A stretch of 39,844 bases of DNA, from assembly GCF_900107605.1 (NCBI RefSeq), contig NZ_FNQJ01000029.1, positions 1-39,844 on the forward strand, written 5' to 3'. This document shows positions 1-10,416 of this stretch, piece by piece. The notes below the pieces were generated by a model. It was not told the origin of the DNA, did not search any database, and saw nothing but the letters and a program-made list of their open reading frames with translations. The first letter of the stretch is position 1, and each line of letters begins with the position of its first letter. The translations under genes were made by a program, and so were the position numbers. The DNA comes from Acidovorax soli. Lineage in GTDB: Bacteria > Pseudomonadota > Gammaproteobacteria > Burkholderiales > Burkholderiaceae_C.

Positions 1-87
1 AGGCTCACTACTTCGTGCTCCCGCCTCGACGACCTGATCGAAGCTTCCCGCGCGAGGTCAAGCGATCGACACGCAGCAAGTACCCAC

Positions 88-125
88 CAAAAAAAATGCC
101 AGTCAGGGCTTAACTGACTGGCATT
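88..125 (-). terminator. Rho-independent terminator after mmsA
   Basis: A 12-bp perfect inverted repeat (AATGCCAGTCAG / CTGACTGGCATT) with a 7-nt loop is followed, on the minus strand, by a run of about nine T. It lies about 40 bp past the mmsA stop codon in the right orientation to end that transcript. The first 87 bases of the window hold nothing I can identify. Confidence 0.9.
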
Positions 126-166
126 GGGCCGATGGCCCCTTTGTTGTCAGCAGCAAGGTATCCGCC

Positions 167-1690
<1,524 letters not shown>

Positions 1691-1773
1691 GCAAACCTCT
1701 TTCAAAAACAGTGGAACGTGGCCTGCAGTCTAGAAGCCGCCCCCTGCCCTGCCAAGACCGCAGTCGTGAAATG

Positions 1774-1795
1774 ATTGTTCACATTGGTGAACAAT
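1774..1795. promoter_or_regulatory. Perfect palindrome between mmsA and lysR, likely operator
   Basis: ATTGTTCAC-ATTG-GTGAACAAT, a perfect 9-bp inverted repeat with a 4-bp spacer. It lies 84 bp upstream of the mmsA start and only 6 bp upstream of the LysR start codon. LysR-type proteins usually bind dyads in such divergent intergenic regions and repress themselves, so this is the best candidate operator for the adjacent regulator. Binding is inferred. Confidence 0.7.
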
Positions 1796-1801
1796 AGCGG
1801 C

Positions 1802-2746
1802 ATGAAATCGACAGACCACACCAAGCCCGAAGCCCTCTGGTCCCACCTGCACTGGCTGGTGGTATTGGGCGAACAAGGCAGCTACACCGGCGCGGCAGCG
1901 CGGCTGGGCGTGAGCAAGGCCGCCATGAGCCAGCACATCGCCGAGCTGGAGCGCGCCGCGGGCGTGCCGCTCGTGCGGCGCACCACCCGCAGCGTGGGCC
2001 TGACCGAGGCGGGGCGGCAACTGGTGGACGACACGCGCGGCGCCTTCGAGCGCATCGCCGAGAGTTTTGCCGGCGTGCGCGACCGCGCCGGAGTGCCCCA
2101 GGGCCGCCTGCGCGTGACCGCCCCGGTGGCGCTGGCGCGTCAGCAACTGGTGCCGCGGCTACCCACGTTCCTGCGCGCCTACCCCGAGGTGCGGCTGGAG
2201 CTGGACTTGTCGGACAACCTGCGCTCGCTGACCCTCGAAGGGCTGGATCTGGCCATCCGCCACACCGCCGTGGCCCCCGACACCCACGTGGCTTGGCTGC
2301 TGTGCACCACGCGGTCGGTGCTGGTGGCCAACCGCGCCTACCTGCGCCGCGCTGGCACGCCCTGTGCGCCCGACGACCTGCGCCAGCACGACTGTCTGCA
2401 CTATCCCCGCACCCAGGAAGCCCCGGCATGGACCTTCGAGCCCCAGGTGCCTGGAGCTTCGCCGCGCGTGACCGTGCCCGTGACCGGCCCACTGGCCGCC
2501 AGCAACAGCGAGGCCTTGCGCGATGCCGCGCTGGCAGGGCTGGGCATCGCGCTGGTGCCCGACTTCAGCGCCCAGGCCGCGCTGCAGGCGGGCAAGCTCG
2601 TCGAGGTGTTGCCGGATTGGCGCCCCGTGGGCACCTTCAGCGAGACGATCCATGCCATCCGCCCCTATTCGGCCCATGTGCCGCGCGCGGTGTCGGTTTT
2701 CGTGGAATGGCTGCGCGAGGCCTTTGCGCCGGGCTTTGGGGCCTGA
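1802..2746 (+). CDS. LysR-family transcriptional regulator
   Basis: A 314-residue regulator. Residues about 10–70 form the winged helix-turn-helix (GSYTGAAARLGVSKAAMSQHI, then PLVRRTTRSVGLTEAG), and the rest is the periplasmic-binding-protein-like effector domain, with the common segments LRVTAPVALARQQLVP and LAGLGIALVPDF. The ATG at 1802 is preferred over one at 1775 because the latter lies inside the palindrome and family members begin close to the helix-turn-helix. There is no strong ribosome site. Its divergent placement next to mmsA suggests that it controls mmsA, possibly in response to a valine-pathway intermediate. That target and ligand are inference. Confidence 0.9.
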   Translation: MKSTDHTKPEALWSHLHWLVVLGEQGSYTGAAARLGVSKAAMSQHIAELERAAGVPLVRRTTRSVGLTEAGRQLVDDTRGAFERIAESFAGVRDRAGVPQGRLRVTAPVALARQQLVPRLPTFLRAYPEVRLELDLSDNLRSLTLEGLDLAIRHTAVAPDTHVAWLLCTTRSVLVANRAYLRRAGTPCAPDDLRQHDCLHYPRTQEAPAWTFEPQVPGASPRVTVPVTGPLAASNSEALRDAALAGLGIALVPDFSAQAALQAGKLVEVLPDWRPVGTFSETIHAIRPYSAHVPRAVSVFVEWLREAFAPGFGA

Positions 2747-2804
2747 CGCAATAATGGTTTGACACGCTTTGCGCCGATCGAATCCACCCCGGAGAAACGC
2801 AGCC

Positions 2805-4340
2805 ATGCACCCCGTCACACCCCTGCAACCGCACCCCCTGTTCAACACCGCAGCCACCCGGCGCATGGAACGGCAGGCCGCCGCAGCCTTGCCGCCCCAC
2901 GCCCTCATGCAGCGCGCCGGCCTGGCCGTGGCACGGCTGGCACGCGCGCTGGCACCCCATACCCGCACGGTGTGGATTGCCTGCGGCCCCGGCAACAACG
3001 GCGGCGACGGGCTGGAAGCGGCCATGCATTTGCAGCGCGATGGGCGGCGGGTGGTGGTGACCTGGCTGGGCAGCCCGGAACACGCGCCCGCCGATGCCCG
3101 CCAGTCGTGGCAGCGTGCGCAGGCGGCAGGCGTTGCATGGGCCGACGAAGCACCCACCGACATGACGGCTTCGGACCTGTGCATCGATGCCCTGCTGGGG
3201 ATTGGCGTCACATCGATCCCCTCCGCTGCCCCGCGCGAGCCCAACAGCAGGATGCTGGCCACGCTGACCGCCCTGCACTACAGCCCGGCGCCCGTGCTCG
3301 CCGTCGATCTGCCCTCGGGCCTCGATGCCGACACCGGCCAGTTTGCTGCGGGTTTCAGTGCCCCGGCGTCAGACACCCGTTCGCACCGACAGGCACGCCA
3401 CACGCTCAGCCTGCTGACGCTCAAGCCCGGTCTGTTCACGGCCTCGGGGCGAGATGCTGCCGGCAAGGTGTGGCTGGATGATCTGGGGCTGCCCGCAGCC
3501 CAAGAGGCCCCCAGCGCATGGTTGGCCGGCCCCGTCCTGCCCGCGCCGCGCAGCCACGCCAGCCACAAGGGCAGCTACGGCGATGTGGCCGTGGTGGGCG
3601 GCGAGGGCCTGGCGGCGCGCGGCCTGGGCATGACGGGCGCGGCGCTGCTGGCAGCATCGGCCGCATTGCATGCCGGCGCGGGCCGGGTGCTGGTGGCCCT
3701 GCTCGACGATGGCCGGATGGCGCTGGATGGGGTGCAGCCCGAACTGATGTTTCGCCGCTTTGACGCATTGGCACTGGAAGAGCTCATGGTGGTATGTGGT
3801 TGCGGCGGCGGCGAGGCCGTGCGCACGGTACTGCCCACCGTGCTGGCGCAGGCCGCCCGGCTGGTGCTGGACGCCGACGCGCTCAACGCCCTGGCCGCTG
3901 ATGCCGCGCTGCGCTCCCTGGTGGTCAACCGCAGCGTGCGCGGGCTGCCCACAGTGCTCACGCCCCACCCCCTCGAAGCGGCACGCCTGCTGGGCCTGTC
4001 TGCTGCTGAGGTGCAGGCCGACCGGCTGCGCGCAGCCCAGCAACTGGCACAGCAGTTGCACTGCATCGTGATCCTCAAGGGGTCCGGCACGGTGATCGCA
4101 GCACCGGGGCAAGCCCCAGCCATCAACCCCACTGGCAACGCCCGGCTTGCCACCGCTGGCACCGGCGATGTGCTGGCGGGCATGGTGGGCGCTGGTCTGG
4201 CAGGCGGCAGGGCCACGGGGGCCGATGCCCTGCGTGCCGCCACGGAGGCTGTGTACCTGCACGGCCTTGCCGCCGACCGCTGGCCTGCCGAAGGCACATT
4301 GACGGCCGGCGCACTGGCGCGTCACATCGGAAATTATTAA
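2805..4340 (+). CDS. nnr: Bifunctional NAD(P)HX epimerase / ADP-dependent NAD(P)HX dehydratase
   Basis: A 511-residue fusion that repairs hydrated NADH and NADPH. The N-terminal YjeF epimerase domain (about residues 10–215) carries the motif CGPGNNGGDGLEAA and the acidic site LAVDLPSGLDADTG. The C-terminal ribokinase-like dehydratase domain (about 235–511) carries KGSYGDVAVVGG, VLDADALNAL, TPHPLEAARLLG and the signature AGTGDVLAGMVGAGLAGG. This is the usual bacterial two-domain architecture and length. The start at 2805 is chosen because GGAGAAA lies 8 bp before it; an in-frame TTG at 2769 has no such site. It stands 58 bp after the LysR gene on the same strand, but the two have no evident functional link. 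Confidence 0.93.
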   Translation: MHPVTPLQPHPLFNTAATRRMERQAAAALPPHALMQRAGLAVARLARALAPHTRTVWIACGPGNNGGDGLEAAMHLQRDGRRVVVTWLGSPEHAPADARQSWQRAQAAGVAWADEAPTDMTASDLCIDALLGIGVTSIPSAAPREPNSRMLATLTALHYSPAPVLAVDLPSGLDADTGQFAAGFSAPASDTRSHRQARHTLSLLTLKPGLFTASGRDAAGKVWLDDLGLPAAQEAPSAWLAGPVLPAPRSHASHKGSYGDVAVVGGEGLAARGLGMTGAALLAASAALHAGAGRVLVALLDDGRMALDGVQPELMFRRFDALALEELMVVCGCGGGEAVRTVLPTVLAQAARLVLDADALNALAADAALRSLVVNRSVRGLPTVLTPHPLEAARLLGLSAAEVQADRLRAAQQLAQQLHCIVILKGSGTVIAAPGQAPAINPTGNARLATAGTGDVLAGMVGAGLAGGRATGADALRAATEAVYLHGLAADRWPAEGTLTAGALARHIGNY

Positions 4341-4344
4341 CAAA

Positions 4345-4383
4345 ATAGCTGCTTGCGCCTGATCCACAAGCGCAAGCAGCTAT
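4345..4383. repeat. Dispersed palindromic repeat, copy 1 (also terminator-like)
   Basis: Perfect 14-bp arms ATAGCTGCTTGCGC and GCGCAAGCAGCTAT around an 11-nt loop. It sits between the convergent nnr and rnr stop codons, with A-rich flanks, so it could act as a terminator from either side. Related copies occur at 15758–15803, 20337–20367 and 37677–37712. Confidence 0.75.
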
Positions 4384-4427
4384 CAATACAAGAGCAAATC
4401 ATTCCCTGCAAGCGCGCCGCAGGCGGC

Positions 4428-6749
4428 TCAACTGCGGCGCGGCTTGCGGCTCTTGCTTTTGCCCGCCTTGCCATTCGCGGCCGCCTTCTTGGCCGATGCC
4501 TTGGCTGCACCGGCAGGCGAGCGCGCCGCCTGCTCACGCGTCAGACCGGCGCGCTCGGTGGCCGAGGGGTCCGGCGCCTGGACGCGCTTGCGCCCGCCCG
4601 AACGCCCCACCTTGCGGGCCGCGGATTCTGGGGCCACGCCCTTGTCCTTGAGCGCACGGCCGATCAGTTCCTCGCCCTCGCGGATCAGGCGGAAGTCGAT
4701 CTTGCGCCCATCGAGGTCCACACGGCTGACCTGCACCCGCACCCGCGTGCCAATGGAATAGCGGATGCCCGTTCGTTCACCGCGCAGTTCCTGGCGCGCT
4801 TCGTCGAACTTGAAATACTCGCCCCCCAGTTCGGTGATGTGCACCAGGCCTTCCACATACATCGCATCCAGCGTCACGAAGATGCCGAAGCTCGTGGCCG
4901 CACTGACCACACCGCTGTATTCCTCGCCCAGGTGCTCGCGCATGTATTTGCACTTGAGCCAGGCCTCGACATCGCGGCTGGCCTCGTCGGCGCGGCGCTC
5001 GTTGGCGCTGCAATGCAGGCCGGCGGCCTCCCAGGCCTGCGTTTCACGGCTGGGGGGCGCCAGCTCTTTACGCGGCTTGGTACCGGGCGCTGCCACGCGG
5101 GCCGCCAGGCGCTTGGCCAGCTTGGCGTGCGCCTCGCCGGGTGTGGGCAGCGCGGGTAGCTTGTATTTGCTCTTGCCCAGAATGGCCTTGATGACACGGT
5201 GCACCAGCAGGTCGGGGTAGCGCCGAATGGGGCTGGTGAAGTGCGTGTAGGCCTCGAAGGCCAGACCGAAGTGCCCGCTGTTGATGGGGGTGTAGATGGC
5301 CTGCTGCATCGACCGCAGCAGCATGGTGTGGATCTGCTGCGCGTCGGGCCGGTCTTTGGTGGCCTCGGCAATCGCCTGGAACTCCGACGGATGGGGGTTG
5401 TCACCGATCGTCATGCCCACCGCCATCGCCTTGAGGTAGCCCCGCAGGATTTCCTGCTTCTCGGGCGTAGGCCCTTCGTGCACCCGGAACAGGCCGGGCT
5501 GGCCGCCCTGCGCAATGAAGTCGGCACTGCACACATTGGCGGCCAGCATGGCTTCTTCGATCAGCTTGTGGGCGTCGTTGCGGGTGCGCGGCACGATCTT
5601 TTCGATGCGGCCGTTCTCGTCGCAGATGATCTGCGTTTCGGTGGTTTCAAAGTCCACCGCGCCGCGCTGCTGGCGTGCGATGAGCAAGGCCCGGTACACG
5701 TCGTGCAGGTTGAGCAGGTCTTTCACCCGGTCCTTGCGCTTGCCCGCTTCGGGTCCGCGGGTGTTCGCCAGAATGGCAGCGACTTCGGTGTAGGTGAAGC
5801 GCGCGTGGCTGTACATCACGGCCGGGTAGAACTGGTAGGCATGCACCTCGCCCTTGGCGGTGACCAGCATGTCGCACACCATGCACAGGCGCTCGACCTC
5901 GGGGTTGAGCGAGCACAGGCCATTGCTGAGTTTTTCGGGCAGCATGGGGATCACGCGGCGCGGAAAGTACACGCTGGTGGCGCGGTCGTAGGCGTCGATG
6001 TCGATGGCGCTGCCGGTCTCCACATAGTGGCTCACGTCGGCAATGGCCACCAGCAGGCGCCAGCCCTTGCCGCGCCCCACCTTGGCGGGCTCGCAATAGA
6101 CGGCATCGTCGAAGTCGCGCGCATCTTCGCCGTCGATGGTGACCAGGGGCACATCGGTCAGATCGACCCGCTGCTTCTTGTCCTGCGCACGCACCTTGTC
6201 GGGCAGCTCTTTGGCCTGCGCCAGGCATTCGGCCGAGAACTCGTGCGGCACGCCATATTTGCGCACCGCGATTTCAATCTCCATGCCCGGGTCGTCCACC
6301 TCGCCCAGCACTTCGGTGATGCGCCCCACGGGCTGGCCAAACAGCGCCGGGGGTTCGGTCAACTCGACCACCACCACCTGCCCCGGCTTGGCCGCGCCGG
6401 TGGCCCCCTTGGGAATCAGCACATCCTGCCCGTAGCGCTTGTCTTCCGGGGCCACCAGCCAGACACCGCTTTCCTGGAGCAAGCGGCCGATCAGGGGCTG
6501 CGGCGGACGCTCGATGATCTCCACCACGCGCCCCTCGGGGCGGCCCCGGCGGTCCTGGCGCACGATGCGCACGCGCACCCGGTCCTTGTGCAGGACGGCG
6601 CGCATTTCATTGGGGGGGATGTAGATGTCGCCTTCGCCATCATCGCGAATAACGAAACCATGGCCATCACGGTGCCCCTGCACGCTGCCTTCAATCTCGT
6701 CCGACAGATGTGCAGCGGATGCGTCGGGGGTGATTTTTTTGATATACAA
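4428..6749 (-). CDS. rnr: Ribonuclease R, lacking the N-terminal helix-turn-helix domain
   Basis: A 3'-to-5' exoribonuclease of the RNB (RNase II) family that degrades structured RNA. From the TTG start at 6749 it has 773 residues: cold-shock domains at about 15–170 (SVQGHRDGHGFV; LIGRLLQESGVWLVAP), the RNB domain at about 200–530 with the metal-binding acidic cluster IDGEDARDFDDAVY, an S1 domain near 610–690 (GVVSAATSFGIFVTLD), and a lysine/arginine/alanine-rich tail. E. coli RNase R has about 80 residues of helix-turn-helix before the first cold-shock domain, and these are absent here. The reading frame stays open further upstream only because it crosses the antisense strand of a tRNA gene. 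TTG is the sole plausible start, with AGGAAAG 7–8 nt ahead of it. A linker of about 40 residues, PALPTPGEAHAKLAKRL onward, sits between the RNB and S1 parts. Confidence 0.93.
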   Translation of the reverse strand: MYIKKITPDASAAHLSDEIEGSVQGHRDGHGFVIRDDGEGDIYIPPNEMRAVLHKDRVRVRIVRQDRRGRPEGRVVEIIERPPQPLIGRLLQESGVWLVAPEDKRYGQDVLIPKGATGAAKPGQVVVVELTEPPALFGQPVGRITEVLGEVDDPGMEIEIAVRKYGVPHEFSAECLAQAKELPDKVRAQDKKQRVDLTDVPLVTIDGEDARDFDDAVYCEPAKVGRGKGWRLLVAIADVSHYVETGSAIDIDAYDRATSVYFPRRVIPMLPEKLSNGLCSLNPEVERLCMVCDMLVTAKGEVHAYQFYPAVMYSHARFTYTEVAAILANTRGPEAGKRKDRVKDLLNLHDVYRALLIARQQRGAVDFETTETQIICDENGRIEKIVPRTRNDAHKLIEEAMLAANVCSADFIAQGGQPGLFRVHEGPTPEKQEILRGYLKAMAVGMTIGDNPHPSEFQAIAEATKDRPDAQQIHTMLLRSMQQAIYTPINSGHFGLAFEAYTHFTSPIRRYPDLLVHRVIKAILGKSKYKLPALPTPGEAHAKLAKRLAARVAAPGTKPRKELAPPSRETQAWEAAGLHCSANERRADEASRDVEAWLKCKYMREHLGEEYSGVVSAATSFGIFVTLDAMYVEGLVHITELGGEYFKFDEARQELRGERTGIRYSIGTRVRVQVSRVDLDGRKIDFRLIREGEELIGRALKDKGVAPESAARKVGRSGGRKRVQAPDPSATERAGLTREQAARSPAGAAKASAKKAAANGKAGKSKSRKPRRS

Positions 6750-6750
6750 T
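6745..6750 (+). promoter_or_regulatory. Candidate -10 element of first tRNA-Leu gene
   Basis: TACAAT lies 18 bp before the tRNA 5' end in an AT-rich patch. It overlaps the TTG start codon of the divergent rnr gene. No good -35 element is visible, so this is tentative. Confidence 0.35.
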
Positions 6751-6768
6751 CTTAGACTTTCCTGAAAT

Positions 6769-6853
<85 letters not shown>

Positions 6854-6890
6854 AGTTTAACGAGAACCGGTTACGGTTTTCAGAATATTG

Positions 6891-6918
6891 AAGCCGCTGT
6901 ATCTACAGCGGCTTTTTT
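6891..6918 (+). terminator. Terminator of first tRNA-Leu gene
   Basis: A perfect 11-bp inverted repeat AAGCCGCTGTA / TACAGCGGCTT, with 2 nt between the arms, is followed by six T, 37 bp after the tRNA. This shows the first tRNA can be a separate transcript from the second. Confidence 0.9.
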
Positions 6919-7016
6919 ATTTGCCAAGAGCTTCCCCATCACTTCCTGTTGGCGCGTGATTGCGCGCTCTCCACAAAATTTGCCAGCGATTCGCCGAAAG
7001 CCCGAAAAACTTGTTC

Positions 7017-7022
7017 TATAAT
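7017..7022 (+). promoter_or_regulatory. -10 element of second tRNA-Leu gene
   Basis: A consensus TATAAT 17 bp upstream of the tRNA 5' end. The -35 region is poorly conserved (nearest candidate TCGCCG near 6991). It implies independent transcription of the second tRNA copy. Confidence 0.6.
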
Positions 7023-7039
7023 TCAAAGCTGATCTGAAA

Positions 7040-7124
<85 letters not shown>

Positions 7125-7132
7125 ATACATTC

Positions 7133-7167
7133 AAAGGCCGTTGCAACTGCAACGGCCTTTTTGTTTT
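7133..7167 (+). terminator. Terminator of second tRNA-Leu gene
   Basis: A 13-bp perfect inverted repeat AAAGGCCGTTGCA / TGCAACGGCCTTT separated by 2 nt and followed by TTGTTTT. Confidence 0.9.
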
Positions 7168-7220
7168 CCGGTCCTGTGCCCGAATGAAAACCCGGTGGTG
7201 CATTCCATCCGCACTGGAAC

Positions 7221-7667
7221 CTAAAGGTCGGGAATCAGCCGCTTGCCCAGGCTGAGGGCATCATCCCGGGCATAGCCCAGCTTTTCATAGAACGCCATGA
7301 CCTGCACATTGGCGGTACGCACCAGCACATGGACCTTGGGGCAACCCATGGCCAGCAATTGCTGCTCGACCCGCTCCATGAGGCTGCGGCCAATGGCCAG
7401 CCGCTGGCGCCCCGGCGCCACCGCCAGGTAATACACCGAACCGCGATGGCCGTCATACCCCGCCATGGCGGTTCCGACGAGCACATTCTCACCATCCAGC
7501 CCCCGTGCCATGGCCACCAGAAAAAGCCCGGGCTGCACGGTCTGCTTGCGCGCAATGTCCTTGTGGGGATCATTCCAGGGGCGCAGCAAACCGCAGTCGT
7601 GCCAGAGCGCCACCGCTGCCGCTTCGTCCTCCATTTCAAAAGGACGTATCTGGAAGGCAGTGGTCAC
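7221..7667 (-). CDS. ypeA: GNAT-family acetyltransferase, YpeA-like
   Basis: A 148-residue GCN5-related N-acetyltransferase. It closely follows the E. coli YpeA pattern: CGLLRPWNDPHKDIARK near the N-terminus, GYDGHRGSVYYLAVAP in the central strand, acetyl-CoA loop region RQRLAIGRSLMERVE, then MGCPKVHVLVR and FYEKLGYARDDALSLGKRL at the end. The substrate is not established for this family. The start is GTG, 4 nt downstream of the stop of the DUF349 gene, so the two are probably one transcript with translational coupling. Confidence 0.88.
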   Translation of the reverse strand: MTTAFQIRPFEMEDEAAAVALWHDCGLLRPWNDPHKDIARKQTVQPGLFLVAMARGLDGENVLVGTAMAGYDGHRGSVYYLAVAPGRQRLAIGRSLMERVEQQLLAMGCPKVHVLVRTANVQVMAFYEKLGYARDDALSLGKRLIPDL

Positions 7668-7671
7668 GGGG

Positions 7672-10416
7672 TCACTTGCGCAGCAGGATTTTCAGCACGT
7701 TCTGCAGGCGACGCGCACTGGCAGCATTGTTGGCGCTGGCCAGGACACGCGCAGCATCTTGCCCCCAGGTCTGGGCCGGCGCCGGATCGTTGCGGCGCGT
7801 GAGCAGCTGCAATTGCAGCATCCGGCGCGCACCGATATGTTCCGCCGGCGTTGGCGCCTCGGCCGCCATCTCCAGCCGGAGCAAGGCCTCGGCAGCATCG
7901 CCGGCCGCAGGGGCGGACAACGCCTGCGACCAGGCAGCACGCACGCCGGCCGTGACCCGGCCACCCAAATCCTGCGTGCTCGGCAACAGCGCCGCATCGC
8001 GCTTTTCCCAGGCCGTCAGCAGCTGCGTCAGCGCTTCACCATGGGCCTGTGCAGCCAGCTTCTTGAGTGCCAGCTGGGCGTGCTCCATCGCTTCACGCTG
8101 GGCGCGGAAAGCCGTGTCACCCAGGCGCGGCCCACGCTCTTCATATGCAGGACGATCACCAAAGCGGCCGCCACGGTCATTGCGATCGCCAAAATGGCTG
8201 TCGGCACGCGGACCGCGGCCGCCATCGCGATCAGCGCGGCCCTCACGGCGATCACCCGGACGCCCGCCCCGGCCTGGCGCTGCGGGCGCATCCTTCTTCA
8301 TGCCAGGACGGTCATCGCCACGCACCGCCACCACCGGGCGTGCGGCCGGCTTGGGAACGACAGGGGCAGCCGCAGGCGCAGGCACTTCTTCAGCACCTTC
8401 TGCCGCGCCCTCTGCGGCTGCATTTTCAGTCGCTGCTTGCGCAGATGGGGGGGATGCTTCAAGCTGGTTCTGTGCATCTTTCTGCGCCGAAGCCACCACC
8501 TGTGCCGCCTGGGCCTGTCCGTGCAGCGCGGCCTCCAGCGCCTGCATGGCGGTGCGAATCTGCTGCGCATCGCCCGTGGCATTGGCGGTTTCCAGCGCCT
8601 TGGAGGCCTCCAGCACCACCCGGTCGCGGGCGCTCAGTTCGGTGACCGCCTTCTCCCGGTCTGCCGACTTGCGGTTGAAGGCTTCATCAATGGGCTTTCG
8701 GAAGGCATCCCACAGCTTTTGCTCATGCTTGCGGTCCAGCGGCACGGCCTGGGCCTCGGCCTGCCAGCGCTGCTGCAAGGCCTTCACGGCATCAATGCGC
8801 AGCGTGGGCGCAGCGCCCAGCGCCACCGCTTCATCAATCATCGCGTGGCGCCGGGCCAGGCTGTCTTTTTGCGCGTTTTCCAGCGGCGCGGCAGCCGCAC
8901 TGATGGCCTGCTTCCACAGCGGCTGCAGTTCGGCAAACAGCTTTTCACCCACATGCCCGCCCTCGCGCCAACGGTCGCCAAACTGGTGCAGCGCGCGGTT
9001 GATGGCCTTCCAGTCACCGGAGGCGGCATGCTCCTGCGCCCACGCCTTGACCTCTTCGATGAGAGCCAGGCGCTGGGCCTTGTGTTCGGCCGCCTCGGTG
9101 CGAATCTTGTCCAGCCATGCCTCGACCACCTTGTGCGCGGCATTGCACGCCTCGTCAAACTTCTTCCACAGGCCGTGGTTGGGCGCTCCGCCCTGGTCCG
9201 ACTGCTTCCACTGCTCGCGCAACTGGCGCAATGTTTCCTGCATCTTGCGGCCACCCAAGGCCTGGCCCTCGGGACGCTGGAGCAGCGCCTGCGCCTTGGC
9301 CACCAGCTCTTCGCGCACCTGGTCTGCGCTCCATCGCTGCCAGCCTTCGAGCTCACCGGCAGCCACCAGCGCGGCATGCACCTGGTGCTCCAACGGGGTG
9401 TCGATGTGCTTGCCATGCACTTTCAGCACCGCACGCAGCGCAGCAGCGGCGCCCGCACTGGCTTTGCCATGTCCTTCGGCGGTTTCCTTCTCCAGGGTGG
9501 CCAGCGCTTCGCGCACCGCCTGCATGGCCTGCTCCTGCACCTGCGGGTCCACCTTGGGGCGCGCCGCGCGGGCCGGCTTGGCCGCTGCGGCAGCGGCCGC
9601 CTCCACGGGCAAGCCACGGGCAGCACGCAACTCGTCGGCCCACACGGGAACGGGAGGCAACGGGGCAGCTGCGTCTGCAGCAGCCGCAGCGGCTTGCGCC
9701 ACGGCCGGCTGGAAGGCATCCCACACGACCAGCAGCTGCGTGCGCGAGGCCTCCAGCAGGGGCGGAAAGCGCGCCTCCACGCTGACCCAGCTGGCGTCTC
9801 CGGTCAGTTCCTGGGCCTGCTCCTGCCAGCGCGCAACGTCGGCACGCAGCAATTCGAGCGCAGCCTGGGCATCTTTCCAGGATTTGGTGGATAACACTTC
9901 GATGCGCTGGGCGAGCAACACGGCGGCTTCCCGCTGCACCTGCACGCGGTGCTGCAGGTCTTCGATCACTTTCACCCGCTCGGCCACCTGCACCTTGAGC
10001 AGCGACAGAGGTTCGCGCGACAAAGGTGCACCGGCCTTGGCCGCATCGCGCTGCCACGCCAGGGCGTCGGCAATATTGAGCTTGGGAGCGGCCAGCAATG
10101 CCTGGGCCTTCTCGGCCCATTCAGCCGCAATGACCTCCTGGCCCTTGGCGCGGCGGATTTCATCCAGCCGTTCACGCACCGCGCGGGCGGCGCCCTTGTC
10201 ACGCCCGCTCAGCTCCTTGAAGACCTCCTGCAGTTGCTCGGGCGCCGGCTGGGAAGCGAGCCAGTCACGGATGCGGGAAGCCCGCTCACTGGACGTGGCG
10301 GCCGAAAAAGCGCCGCCAGTCAGTGCATCCAGTGGATGCGACTCTTGGGTTTTGGCCGGGGCCGGGTTCACTTCAGGTGCGTCGGACATTTTGCTGCGAG
10401 AAAAAAAAGGAAACAT
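7672..10416 (-). CDS. Large DUF349-domain protein with an RGG-like insert
   Basis: A 914-residue, strongly helical, soluble protein of unknown function. Repeated segments of the type WKDAQAALELL, GLWKKFDEACNAAHK, WKAINRALHQFGDRWREGG and KLWDAFRKPIDEAFNRK match the DUF349 pattern, with several units across residues about 50–600. Alanine-rich linkers separate them. Residues about 695–766 form a disordered Arg/Gly/Asp-rich stretch (GRGGRPGDRREGRADRDGG, then DRNDRGGRFGDR) like the RGG tails of RNA-binding proteins. The last ~150 residues are helical again. The start at 10416 (MFPFFSRSK) is preferred; MSDAPE at 10389 is the alternative, and neither has a clear ribosome site. No signal peptide or membrane segment is seen. 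The function is unknown and RNA binding is only inferred. Confidence 0.85.
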   Translation of the reverse strand: MFPFFSRSKMSDAPEVNPAPAKTQESHPLDALTGGAFSAATSSERASRIRDWLASQPAPEQLQEVFKELSGRDKGAARAVRERLDEIRRAKGQEVIAAEWAEKAQALLAAPKLNIADALAWQRDAAKAGAPLSREPLSLLKVQVAERVKVIEDLQHRVQVQREAAVLLAQRIEVLSTKSWKDAQAALELLRADVARWQEQAQELTGDASWVSVEARFPPLLEASRTQLLVVWDAFQPAVAQAAAAAADAAAPLPPVPVWADELRAARGLPVEAAAAAAAKPARAARPKVDPQVQEQAMQAVREALATLEKETAEGHGKASAGAAAALRAVLKVHGKHIDTPLEHQVHAALVAAGELEGWQRWSADQVREELVAKAQALLQRPEGQALGGRKMQETLRQLREQWKQSDQGGAPNHGLWKKFDEACNAAHKVVEAWLDKIRTEAAEHKAQRLALIEEVKAWAQEHAASGDWKAINRALHQFGDRWREGGHVGEKLFAELQPLWKQAISAAAAPLENAQKDSLARRHAMIDEAVALGAAPTLRIDAVKALQQRWQAEAQAVPLDRKHEQKLWDAFRKPIDEAFNRKSADREKAVTELSARDRVVLEASKALETANATGDAQQIRTAMQALEAALHGQAQAAQVVASAQKDAQNQLEASPPSAQAATENAAAEGAAEGAEEVPAPAAAPVVPKPAARPVVAVRGDDRPGMKKDAPAAPGRGGRPGDRREGRADRDGGRGPRADSHFGDRNDRGGRFGDRPAYEERGPRLGDTAFRAQREAMEHAQLALKKLAAQAHGEALTQLLTAWEKRDAALLPSTQDLGGRVTAGVRAAWSQALSAPAAGDAAEALLRLEMAAEAPTPAEHIGARRMLQLQLLTRRNDPAPAQTWGQDAARVLASANNAASARRLQNVLKILLRK

